Below, one piece after another: positions 1-9,574 of a stretch of DNA of 64,000 nt; the first letter of the stretch is position 1, and each line of letters starts with the position of its first letter. The translations under genes and the position numbers were made by a program. The stretch comes from Magnolia sinica (Eukaryota; Streptophyta; Magnoliopsida; Magnoliales; Magnoliaceae): positions 78,334,862 through 78,398,861 of the forward strand of contig NC_080584.1 in the NCBI RefSeq assembly GCF_029962835.1, read 5' to 3'. Below the pieces are notes generated by a model. It did not search any database. It was not told the DNA's origin and saw only the letters and a list, made by a program, of their open reading frames with translations.

Positions 1-1502
1 ATGATGATTTTGTATGTTGATGACATTCTGTTGGCTAGCAGTGATACCAGGATGTTGAGCGACACCAAGAAATTCTTATCTCAAAGATTTGAAATGAAAG
101 ATCTTGGTGAAGCTTCTTATGTCATTAGCATTGAGATTCGTTGTAACAGATCACTTGGATTGCTCTGCCTGTCACAGAGGACCTATATTACTAGGGTACT
201 CGAAAGGTATGGCATGCAAAATTGTGCTTCCGGACAGTTGTCCATTGTGAAGGGCGACAAATTTGGCTTATTTCAGTGTCCGAAAGAATGATTTAGAAAA
301 GAATCGAATGAAAGAATTTTCATACGCATCAGTAGTAGGGAGCATCATGTATGCTCAAGTTCTTACGCGACCCAGACATTGCCTTTGTCACTGAAATATT
401 GGGAAGATACCTATCTAATTCAGGAATTCAACATTTGATAGCTACAAAGAAAGTATTACGGTATCTATGGAGAATGAAAGACTTCGGACTCACATACAGA
501 AGATCTGATCAGTTGGAGTTGATCGGATATTTAGACGCAGACTTTATAGGCTGCGTTGACACTAAGAAGTTTACCTCAGGATACATCTTCATGATGGTTG
601 GAGGAGCTGTATCGTGGAAAAATGTGAAACAGTCAACCACAGCCTCGTCCACCCGTCCACCATTGAAGCTGAATTTATCACCTACCACGAGGCATCTAAT
701 CAGGCACTACAGTTACAGACTTTCTTCTCAGGTTTGTGTGTACTGGAGTATATCTCGAAACTCTTGAGAATATTTTGTGATAATTCAGCTGTTATTTCCT
801 TCTCTAGTAACAACAAGCATTCGTTAAGGTCGAGGCATATCGACATCAAATATCTTGTTCTAAAGGAAAGAGTTCAGAATCATTAAGTGTCCGTAGAATT
901 CATCGGCACTAAGCAGATGATTACAGATCCGCTCATTAAAGGGATCCATATTACGCCATTTTAGGAGCATGTGACATTCATGGGAGTCATTGATCCCACA
1001 GATGTTTTCAGTTAGTGAGAGTTGAGCGTATTTTGATTTTCACAGACATTTAGAGATCTCATTTTATATAATTTATTTTTTGAATGATTTTGATATAAAG
1101 ATTTATTTCTGCTTCTATATATATGTGTGCAAATTTTGAGTAAGTAAAATTGTAGTCGTGTCTTGTTGGAGACATATAAAAGCTTCAGGACCTCTTAAGG
1201 ATAGACACATATCATCACATTAAAGTGTGTAATCCTTATACCACATTTCTTAATTCCTGATCTATGTCACTAAGATTGAAGGTACTTGTAATTGTGCTTA
1301 GCCTTACTTCGCTTAAATTAAATGTTGTAACGACTACTGTGTTTCGATAACGACAGTCTTGATGGATCAGATTGAATAGCATTACTCATATTATCCAACC
1401 ATTTCATTGGTTAACCATTTAGATGTTTTCTTTAAAACTTGTTTTCAAAATTATTATATATGACAATCATTGATGTTGCTCAATGAGGCCCAAGTGGGAG
1501 AA
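1..1502 (+). mobile_element. Ty1/Copia element, 3' part of pol (cut by window edge)
   Basis: Remains of a Copia retrotransposon. The left edge begins inside reverse transcriptase with the YVDD active-site box, followed by the 'EMKDLGEASYV' stretch typical of the Tork/Tnt1 group, then an RNase H region (a GYLDADF-like motif, and a SRHIDIKY-like motif near 830-865). A non-coding 3' region follows, ending in a purine-rich tract (about 1488-1502) next to the 3' LTR. The element is a fossil with several breaks. Its gag, integrase and 5' LTR lie outside the window. Family assignment rests on known Copia RT/RNase H motifs. Confidence 0.9.
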
Positions 1503-1970
1503 TGTAAGAACTCTATGTAGTGGGCCTTACTGATCAACGATCTGGATTGTACTCTAGTTGGACGGTTTGATTGAGTTAATCAGTGTACCCCACTTAAGGT
1601 GATTCGTTGCGCAGTCTATCTGCGCAGCACTGCGTATTTGGGGTGGAATGCTATAGCCTTACGGAAGGCAACTTGAGTCGAACTAGGACACAGTGATGTG
1701 GAGCATGAGAGAGAGAGAGAGTCTTGATGGGTTTCAAACTCCCTCTCCATAGACTCTATATAAGAGAGCTGAGTCCCCAATCCTACACCACGGCAGAATT
1801 CGAGTCTCATCTTTTGAGTTACAAAAAGGGTGTGAAGGAGAGGAAGATCCTAAGCTCTAGAGGAATTCTGGTATTCTTATTCTTAGTAATGACGTCCCAC
1901 CTAGATAAGCCATCCGAACTCTCGATCACCATGTCCTATGCACAGATAAATCTGTGAGCCTATTCCACAT
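1503..1970 (+). repeat. Probable 3' LTR of the Copia element at the left edge
   Basis: It starts with TGTAAGAACTC directly after a polypurine tract, the expected arrangement for a 3' LTR. A TATA box (TATATAAG, 1757-1764) lies about 255 bases in and would be the LTR promoter. The right end is uncertain because the 5' LTR is not in the window; a CACA near 1970 is a plausible terminus. Confidence 0.55.
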
Positions 1971-2328
1971 ATATGTTAAGTCCCACAAAGCTCAGTCTGA
2001 AAATCAATCTGGCCAACCTTGTCACTTCTGCCCAGCCCACGAGCAAAGCTAATATATCCAATCCCAATCAGCATTGTGAGTCTGCCCTGACCTTAAACCA
2101 GCCTGCCAGGGACGTGAGCCTCTGCTGAGCCCGAGTCGCCTCAACAGGTGCGAAATACGGTACAAAGGAAATGCACGGTTAAGAGAAATGACTAGCTTCC
2201 ACATTCAAACAACATGTATTGCCACCTGATGAATGGACCGCCCTGATTTTCCTGTGTTGAAGTAGAGACAGTGGGGTTGAGCTGATGAACCTCCCTCACG
2301 CCAGGGGAACATGGTAAAGCGCCTGCTT
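1971..2328. other. Intergenic, no gene seen
   Basis: No coding signal. A short stretch around 2196-2240 (cttccacattcaa ... gatgaatggac) recurs imperfectly near 2803-2850, suggesting that both flank pieces of an older repeat into which the hAT MITE at 2329 inserted. Confidence 0.5.
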
Positions 2329-2642
2329 AGGGATGCAACTCGGGCAGGTTGGGTCCGGTTAAAGTCAACCTGAGTCCAACCATAACTCAAAAGGGCTCAA
2401 CCTGTAATCTACCCAGCCCTCTGCCTTAAATCGACCCAAGTCAACTCAAACACGGGATTTTTCCCAACCCGACCTAAGTAGACCTGAATTTGCTCATACC
2501 AACCTCATCTCAAATCAGGTTGGTGTTTTCCAACCCTAACCCAATCTAAAGACCTTGACCTTGACCACCTGACCCAACCCGAACTCAGATTGGATCAATC
2601 GGTTCGGGAACCCGGGCCTACCCGAAATCAAGTTGCATCCCT
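2329..2642. mobile_element. hAT-type MITE (about 314 bp)
   Basis: Terminal inverted repeats agggatgcaact (2329-2340) and agttgcatccct (2631-2642) bracket a CG-poor interior full of subterminal 'ggttgggt / acccgacc' motifs in both orientations. Short hAT derivatives with TAGGGATG-type ends look like this. There is no transposase frame, so it would be non-autonomous. I could not fix a convincing 8-bp target duplication. Confidence 0.7.
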
Positions 2643-3665
2643 GCTCCGGCTTATGCTGTAGACTTCCAGTATCTACCAACCTGGGCTCAGATTTTCGAGA
2701 GCCGTGATAAGCACAAAACCACCTCACCACTCGCCTTTGGTGGGTCCTACCACGAGGATGACCTGGTGCAAAAACCAGGGTGGTCCACTCATCAGGTGGA
2801 CCATGCTTCCACATTCAATGTACACGTGTAGAACACTTGATCAGTGGACAAGCACGCTCTAGAGCCAGATTATCATAACAGTGGGCAATAGTTGGCACGT
2901 GTGTCTGAGCATGGGGATTCACATCCAGGCCCATCATTAGGTGGGGCCAGCCTCGACATGCCTTGTCCCATAAATCAGGTTGATATCCTACATTAATTTT
3001 GGAGGAGACAACATCCGAACCAGTCATCCAGAAGATACCAACACATATGGGCCATGATCCAAATATTGCTGGAACATAACATGGCCCAAAATGCCAGTCG
3101 CTTGTTTTTTTCTCATCCCAAATTCAAATGTCAGGATCATCTGAGCGGACCGGATTTTGGGCCATGGGCCATTTACTGTGGGCCCCCCAGATCTGCATCT
3201 GGATCTACAATTCAAAGATATTCAAACAAGAAGAGATCAAAATGATAGAATCCCACTAGTATAACTCGAAACTTCAATCCAGCAATAGTAATCTAAAACA
3301 ATAATATCTCATGTAGCTCTTATTTCTATAGGACTTCAAGGAAGCCTAAGGCGCGTTTGGATCCTCAATTCAACTGAAACGCAATAATCGAACTGATACA
3401 GAACAAGTAGCTTTTCGTGGGGTAGTACCATTGAGATTCCTTGATTTCGAGTTGGACCTGAAACAATCTAAACCGTAAATCCAGATCCAACCTGTCACTA
3501 AGGGTGGTCATTTATGCTTTATTCTACTGAAATATTGCAATTGAAGTCAATTGAACAACCAAACGCAGCCTACTGTAACAAACTAGAGCTACTTTAGCAA
3601 ACTTAATTTCTACTCCATGATTTGAATTGGAAATTTTGGATGGTTGAGACGTCGCATGACAATAA
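2643..3665. other. 3' flank of receptor kinase 1; repeat remnants
   Basis: 2643-3240 has fragments of the 'gtggaccatgc' repeats and no gene. From about 3500 to 3660 the sequence matches, with divergence, the 3' flanks of the other two receptor-kinase copies (45471-45700 and 57520-57753). This part therefore belongs to the ancestral gene unit and probably contains the 3' UTR. No clear polyadenylation signal could be chosen. Confidence 0.5.
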
Positions 3666-6122
3666 TCACTCCTTGGAACTTACCGACGACTTGGTTTTGG
3701 ACTGCGAATTCGTTGAAGCAGTGCTTGGTGCCTGAGATGATGAAGACTCGGAGAATAAAACCATGTTCTGATTTTCTGCGAGAATCTGAAGTGATCTTGG
3801 TACTGGTGGCATGTTCACCTCCAAAACACCCTCCAAGATTTGAACAATCTGCCCCATCGAAGGCCTATCATTCTCATCGTCCTGAATGCACCATCCTGCA
3901 ACTCTGCAAGCTCGACTGAGCTCTTCCATGTTTGCATTTCCCTCCAATCTGTAATCCAACAAGCAATGGATTTCACGACTTTCGATTTTATTCACAGCCC
4001 AAATTGGGAAAAACACTGTTCCCCCTACTGCCGACTCCTCAGTATTCCTCCTCCCTGATATGATCTCGAAAAACATCATCCCATAGCTGTAGACATCGGC
4101 TTTCGGCGTGATTGGCAGGCCTGAAATCCATTCAGGTGCAAGATAGCCTCTAGTTCCTCTCATGGTTGTTAAAACCCGGCTGAATTCCCGCCCAACAAGC
4201 TTCGCCAGTCCAAAATCCGCCACCTTTGGGCAGAACCCAGCATCCAGAAGTATGTTTTCTGGCTTAATGTCGCAGTGTATGATACAATTTCGGCACTTCT
4301 CGTGAAGATAAGCTATTCCTCTCGCTGTCCCAATTGCAATCTGGTACCTCATTGGCCAATCCAGGACGTTGGAATTCTTACCAAATAGATGAGAATCCAA
4401 GGACCCATTTGGCATGTAATCATAGACGAGCAGCCTTTTAGCCACCTCTGAGCAAAATCCACGAAGGTGGATGAGATTAATGTGCTGGATCATCCCGATC
4501 GTGCTCACCTCTGTCCGGAACTGCTTCTCTCCTTGCCCAAGCCCTTCAAGCTTCTTCACTGCCACTGTCGTCAGATCAGGCAGAGTCCCTTTGAAAACAG
4601 AACCGAAACCTCCGCCGCCTAATTTCTCTGAGAAATTCTTCGTTGCGATCTGCAGACTTCGGTAGCTAAATGCAATCAAATTGCCTTGAACTGCCTCTGA
4701 ACATACCATATTCTGTTGCTGCCACTGCCTCCAAATAAAAAACAGAACGATACCCAATAGAAAAACAACTCCTGCAACTCCACCCACAACAGCCAGTGTA
4801 ATGGTCCCCTTCCTACTCGCTGAAATCTTCATTTCTGAGGCAGCAAGACGAAGATGAAGAGTCCTGCCTTCAACATTTTCATCAGAAAGCTGCTGCAGAT
4901 TCAACAAATCTCCACTCCATATCGAGCACCTGCTCTCGAAAGCATAAGCAGTGCAAGAACAGTCATTTAAGCAAGCCAATTCACATTCTCTGATACTCCC
5001 AACTTCCAAAGATCGCAAGGGGTCTTGCAGCTTCATGTTGGGCAAAGCCCAAAACCTGTTTTTCTCACCCTCAAACGACCCATTCCGCCCACACCCCAAA
5101 TGTGTTTTCCTCATGCACCCACCCCACCAACTCTCCAAATTCCAATCCTTTGGAGACTTGGGCTCGAAGCCAGGCAGGCACGAACAGGATGACGAGCTCT
5201 TCTCGTTGCAGCTCCCGAAGGCCCCGCAAAGTGCATAAACCTTGCATTGAGATCGCGGCTGCGACCAGAATAGATTCCATGAATGGATGCCTTCCAGCCA
5301 TGAAAGCTGCTTGATCTGGCCCGAAAGATCCATCACGAATCTCGAAAGCGTCAAAGAATTTTTCATCGAGTAAGTGAAATACTTCCTGTGTTCGTCTTGG
5401 ATGAAGCTGAAATTGTATATGTAATTCAAATGCATTTCAGGGACTAAGTCGAAAATTTCCCCATCCCATTTGCCACTAGTGCAGTAAATTTTACTCCCAT
5501 TCCACATGATAAAATACTGTGTGGTCTGGCCCGGGTCAATCTCGAGAGAGAACGGCCCAGGGGCTGGATCTTCCGAGTTCTTCCACGAAGTAAGCCGCTG
5601 GTTTTCGCCCGTTGCCTTGTTCAATCCAAGCCACCCTCCAGGCAGCCATGTATGAGTTGGGTGATCAAAGCTCTGCCAGTGCACCAAAGAGGAATTGGAT
5701 CTGTCTCTCAGAACAAGATTTCCAGTGTCTAGGAGGACGGCAACAGTCAAATTCAATGGCTTGGATATTAGATTGGTGGACCAGATTGGAAATTTTGAGG
5801 GGCTGAGGAGGACCAGATTGCCATCTTCTGCAATTTTTAGGATTGAATTGGAGGGGTTTTGGAGGGGGTTTTCTCTGTTGGCTACCCAGACAATTGTTTG
5901 TTCTGAGACTTGTTTGTACCAGATGCCTATGTAGTAGTTTTGGGACTTCCCTGGAGTGAAGAAACCCAGTTCAAATTTCCCATCTTGGGAGGTAAGGTTA
6001 TGTGGCCAACTAAGATGTTGAGTTGGGGAGATGGAATCTGAACCATTGGAAAGATGGGCCTTGAGAGAGAGGATCAAGAAGAGGAGGAGAGAGAGAAATG
6101 GCATACTTCTTCTGTTATCCAT
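3666..6122 (-). CDS. G-type lectin S-receptor-like Ser/Thr protein kinase, copy 1 (intact)
   Basis: Single-exon plasma-membrane receptor kinase of the SD-2 type (like Arabidopsis At2g19130), 818 residues from this start. Order: signal peptide (about 1-27), mannose-binding bulb-type lectin domain (about 34-150), S-locus glycoprotein region with an EGF-like cysteine cluster (about 200-335), PAN/apple domain (about 340-425, with RECELACLNDCSC), transmembrane helix (about 440-463), kinase domain (about 500-770), Ser/Thr-rich tail. Kinase residues are in place: glycine loop LGGGGFGSV, Lys523, Glu538, Asp618, DFG Asp636, APE. The catalytic loop reads HCD, so this is a non-RD kinase. An ATG eight codons upstream (6146) is in frame, but this one sits directly before the hydrophobic signal peptide and is conserved in copy 2. 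The ligand is unknown; a role in surface sensing or defence is inferred from the family. Confidence 0.93.
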   Translation of the reverse strand: MDNRRSMPFLSLLLFLILSLKAHLSNGSDSISPTQHLSWPHNLTSQDGKFELGFFTPGKSQNYYIGIWYKQVSEQTIVWVANRENPLQNPSNSILKIAEDGNLVLLSPSKFPIWSTNLISKPLNLTVAVLLDTGNLVLRDRSNSSLVHWQSFDHPTHTWLPGGWLGLNKATGENQRLTSWKNSEDPAPGPFSLEIDPGQTTQYFIMWNGSKIYCTSGKWDGEIFDLVPEMHLNYIYNFSFIQDEHRKYFTYSMKNSLTLSRFVMDLSGQIKQLSWLEGIHSWNLFWSQPRSQCKVYALCGAFGSCNEKSSSSCSCLPGFEPKSPKDWNLESWWGGCMRKTHLGCGRNGSFEGEKNRFWALPNMKLQDPLRSLEVGSIRECELACLNDCSCTAYAFESRCSIWSGDLLNLQQLSDENVEGRTLHLRLAASEMKISASRKGTITLAVVGGVAGVVFLLGIVLFFIWRQWQQQNMVCSEAVQGNLIAFSYRSLQIATKNFSEKLGGGGFGSVFKGTLPDLTTVAVKKLEGLGQGEKQFRTEVSTIGMIQHINLIHLRGFCSEVAKRLLVYDYMPNGSLDSHLFGKNSNVLDWPMRYQIAIGTARGIAYLHEKCRNCIIHCDIKPENILLDAGFCPKVADFGLAKLVGREFSRVLTTMRGTRGYLAPEWISGLPITPKADVYSYGMMFFEIISGRRNTEESAVGGTVFFPIWAVNKIESREIHCLLDYRLEGNANMEELSRACRVAGWCIQDDENDRPSMGQIVQILEGVLEVNMPPVPRSLQILAENQNMVLFSESSSSQAPSTASTNSQSKTKSSVSSKE

Positions 6123-6247
6123 GCCTACTGAAACATGTATGGACATGCAAGATACATGTAGGGAGGAGAAGACATGATGAGGTTGGTTGGAAGGTGGTTG
6201 CTAGTTATTAAAATGCATAGTAAACATCACTAAAATAACCCTCGGTT

Positions 6248-6790
6248 TCCAAGGCTTGATTGGAGCTTTCAAGTTGAAATTATGTGGCTGAAATACTCTT
6301 CTAAACATAATCTAAAATATGGAGTTTGTCTTGTCGTATTGTGCTCATGTCTAAGTTCAAAAACCAGGAAAGTGGAGTTGGTCCGGTGTCCAGTCAGGTC
6401 AACTCGAAGGCTCGATCAAGTCCTTACATGCATATATAGTTCTAAAACTCACCAACTCCAATCTAAACTCATCTGGGTCAACTCAACTCGGTGAGATTTC
6501 AAGTGAAGTCACAAGGAACCAAGGATTTGATTGTTGGTTTTAAGCTGAAATTATGTGGCTAATAAAAGAAATCCTAGTAATCGTGTTCCAAAATTTCGAG
6601 AATTTCTTGTCATGGTGTGCATGTATCAAAGTTCAATAGTCTGAAAACTCAACTTGGCTCACAGTGCAGCCGTATCGGGTCTATTTGAAGATTTGATTGA
6701 GTCCTTGCATTCATAGTTTTAAAACTCGTTGACTTGACTCAACAACTCGACTCAGTGAGATTTCAAGCTCAGTCACTAGGAAACTCGGTC
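6248..6790. repeat. Two tandem units of about 270 bp upstream of receptor kinase 1
   Basis: Unit 1 (about 6248-6523) and unit 2 (about 6520-6790) share order and content: 'aagg-ttgattg', 'gaaattatgtggct', 'cttgtc-tggtgtgcatgt', then 'ggtgagatttcaag' and a closing 'gtcac-aggaa'. They are diverged direct repeats starting about 125 bases upstream of the kinase start. They contain several TTGAC cores on both strands (for example near 6400, 6477, 6729), the W-box core bound by WRKY factors. Confidence 0.7.
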
Positions 6791-7159
6791 GTGAATGTGA
6801 CTTGACACTGACTCAAGAAAACTCATTGAGTCAACTCAACACAACTCAAACCAGACAACAGGAATTTAACCAGCGATTCCTACCAGAGATAACATGCACT
6901 TAACCTGTGCCTTCGTGTCTTTACCATTAGATTAGCTGTTGCTTTATTTTTATACTATTTCTAACTAATTTTAATGTCATTGGGCACTGCTAATACTTAT
7001 ATTTTATGGTCATTAGATATTGAGTGTAGTTGGGTTGAACCGTCGAGTCACCTGACCCATCTGATGTTAAGTCGAGTCAAGTTTTCAGGTTTCTAACCAT
7101 GCTCATATAACTCGACTAGACATTTAATAATTAATTGAAAATATTAGGAATGTCAATAA
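6791..7159. other. Intergenic, no gene seen
   Basis: AT-rich sequence with scattered 'gagtcaactcaac' stretches continuing the flavour of the tandem repeat to the left. No reading frame of interest. It ends where homology to block B begins. Confidence 0.4.
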
Positions 7160-7226
7160 ATATTTTAAATAAGGATTTTCCAACATCCCCAAATCTTTTA
7201 GTGGCATCAAGTGAATCATTCATTCA

Positions 7227-7353
7227 TTTTTATTTTTTTTAACACATGCCCACACACTCACGTGGTAGTGTGATTTCACCACCTATGAGTACTCTGAACC
7301 CTTGACCAGTTGTTGAAACTCCCGGAGTCTACCACCGGAGCAAGAATAAAGAC
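7227..7353 (-). mobile_element. tRNA-derived SINE (Au-like), block A copy
   Basis: Read on the minus strand it starts with a tRNA-like head (an A-box-like TGCTCCGGTGGTAGA and a degraded B-box near GGTTCAGAGTA) and ends in an A-rich tail, seen as 'tttttattttttttaa' on the plus strand. The same insertion is in block B (24282-24425), so it predates the duplication. A third relative lies at 41182-41296. Confidence 0.65.
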
Positions 7354-7834
7354 CCAATTTGAATTATATCTCAAACTATATATATTTTGAACCTTGCTTT
7401 TAAATTCTAATCTTATTGGCATTTTGGGACTGTTTGAAATATTGTTTGCCATGCCGACCCACCAGTGTTGGTGAAAATGATATGAAGGTGCAACTTGCAT
7501 TTAGGAGCTGATATGACAATCATCATTGATTCTTAAATTTGGAGCTGATTTTGTAGTTGGGATTGTTTAGTGACAAAATTTTCTTCTACGCGGTTTCTCG
7601 GTTCGAGAATTTATCAGAAGACCTCAATACGAAGTCTGAGTTTAACCAATGGTTGTAGTTTTTCTTAGTAAAACCGCAAGATGGACGGTCCCAATCCACT
7701 GATCGTACATCCACATGGCCCGCTGTGATTGGCAAGGTTCCTGATGATCAGAAGAGATCTAAACTTACAGGGTCAAAAGAGATGTTGAGGGGCATTTTTG
7801 TCGTTTCAGGAGATGTGCACCTCTTCTGGTAGGA

Positions 7835-8165
7835 TTTTAAAGTATGATAGGTGGGGCTCCTTGTCCAGAAATCCACACCGTTCGGAGTAGTGAGACCACC
7901 AATTCGTTAATCTAAGTGACTGGAACGTTAAAAGTAACAATGGATTGAGTATTCCCTAATGGAATTCTCATTAAAACAATCTTAACCATTCAGATTATTG
8001 AAATATTTTTATCAGACTAACATTTTGGAAACATTCCATCAATGTTGTTTCACATAAAGTCATCGGTTTAGATTATCTAATCATGGCCCCCAGTTGTAAG
8101 AGTAAGAAAACTAACGCATATGAGAAAATAAGGCATCGCACATCATATAGTTTCTCATTTGAGTA
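7835..8165 (-). repeat. Receptor-kinase upstream homology block (block A copy)
   Basis: On the minus strand this matches the region upstream of receptor kinase 2 (41395-41760, plus the 'tggatttctg...gagccccacctatcat' stretch at 42815-42858) and block B 25568-25870. It lies about 1.7-2 kb upstream of receptor kinase 1 in the matching orientation, so it is probably ancestral 5' flank of the receptor-kinase gene, now pushed away from the start. Confidence 0.65.
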
Positions 8166-8213
8166 AGTCATGCATGCAGAACACAGACTGAAGATGGACG
8201 GGATTGCATGGTG

Positions 8214-8687
8214 GGACGTGGATTAGCTACTGAACTCGACAGTAGCAAGTCTAACTACTGAGGTGACGTCACCAACTCCTGTAAGCCCCACCATGTTGTA
8301 AATGCTGTATCAGCACCGTCCATCCATTTGTAGAGATTAGTTTAGGGCATGCTGTATCAGCACCGTCCATCCACCATAGAAAACAGTGGGGATTCCTACC
8401 ATTAAAAACTTCCTTAGGCCCGGGATGTTTTTTATTAAGCTGATTTTTGTGTTTGTACCCTCATTCCATGTACGTGTTAACTTATAAACAGGTTGTATCT
8501 CAAGTAAACATCATGCTGTCCCACTATTTTCTGTGGTCCACTTGAACATTAAATCTGCCTTGTTCTTTGGCTCAAGCCCGAAAAAGATCTTTCGAAATGT
8601 ATGGACAGCGTGCAGCGGGTCCAACGTAGTGACGTCACTTCAGTAGGGAGACTCCCTACTGTGAGGGTCAGTAGCCAATCCGCATAC
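8214..8687. mobile_element. MULE-type foldback MITE, block A copy (474 bp)
   Basis: Inverted ends GGACGTGGATTAGCTACTG / GTATGCGGATTGGCTACTG, and a palindromic interior with the 'caccgtccatcc' theme. It is flanked by a 9-bp target duplication tgcatggtg (8205-8213) and tgcacggtg (8688-8696), one mismatch. The block B copy has a perfect duplication. Nine-bp duplications and long inverted ends indicate Mutator-like mobilisation. Confidence 0.85.
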
Positions 8688-8995
8688 TGCACGGTGACCG
8701 AGCACGATAGGTTCTCATTTGAGGAAGACCCGGAGAAGACTCTGGTTGCATGGTCTCCCCAGCACCACGTAGGCGTAGATACCTTGGACGCGGATTAGAT
8801 ACTGACATACTGGGCAGCGAGTCCGCTACCGAAGAAACGTCACCAAGTTCTGCGGGCCCCACTATGATGTATGTGCTGTATACATACTATCCATCCGTTT
8901 TAAGATATCATTCGAGGGCATGAGCTAAAGAATTAGGCATTAAAAGCTGTAGTGGACCTTAGAGTTGGGCAAAATAGACCTTATCCGGTGGATCC

Positions 8996-9560
8996 TGTTG
9001 TCAGACTTTTTTAAAGTCTTCAATGCTTGGGTCGCTCGACTGGTCGAGAGCATGGCTCGACCGGTCGAGGGTCCACTCGACTGGTCGAGGCCTGCTCGAC
9101 TAAAATTCCAACGAACTCCTTATTTAGGTGTCTGGGGCACTCAACCGGTCGAAGGTCATCGGCTCAACCAGTCAATGTTACGCAGATTCGAGTCCAGATC
9201 TTATACGGACTGCGAAAATCTGAGGCAATTTCGCAAATGTGTGAAAGGGAAGTTTCCTAAACTATAAATAGTGGTCTTTAGGGCAATTCTAAGTGATTTT
9301 AAGGCTTCCTAAAGGTATTCTAAAGGGTTCTAGGGTTATCAAAGGGTGTAGCAAGGGTGAGATTTGAGGTTGTTCAAATCGGGTAAGTCCTCTCTCTTTG
9401 TAATTGATAATTTCATAGTTGAATTTTGTCGCTTTGTGCCGTGATTTTTTCCCGTAAGGGTTTTCTACGTTAAATCTGCATGTTCTCTTGTGTGCTTGGT
9501 GCAATTGGATTGCTATCCTATATCTAGATCTGTGTGATTCCGCAGGCCAAAATCTTAATA
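8996..9560 (+). repeat. 5' LTR of nested Copia element (565 bp)
   Basis: Begins TGTTGTCAGAC and ends against the primer-binding site. Its first 200 bases hold a cluster of CTCGACYGGTCGAG palindromes (about 9033-9180). A possible TATA region is 'aactataaatagtgg' near 9259-9273. It pairs with 12155-12649, which lacks about 70 bases present here. Confidence 0.85.
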
Positions 9561-9562
9561 AG

Positions 9563-9574
9563 TGGTATCAAAGC
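9563..9574 (+). other. Primer-binding site (initiator Met tRNA type)
   Basis: tggtatcaaagc lies just inside the 5' LTR and differs by one base from the common Copia primer-binding sequence tggtatcagagc. Confidence 0.8.

Noticed and set aside
3840-5314. Plus-strand reading frames of 60-95 codons inside receptor kinase 1, and similar antisense frames in copy 2
   Set aside because: Shadows of the kinase coding sequence on the other strand, mirrored between copies only because the sense protein is conserved.
6123-6146. Start of receptor kinase 1 at the upstream ATG (6146)
   Set aside because: It would add eight residues ahead of the signal peptide. It cannot be excluded, but 6122 is the better start by analogy.
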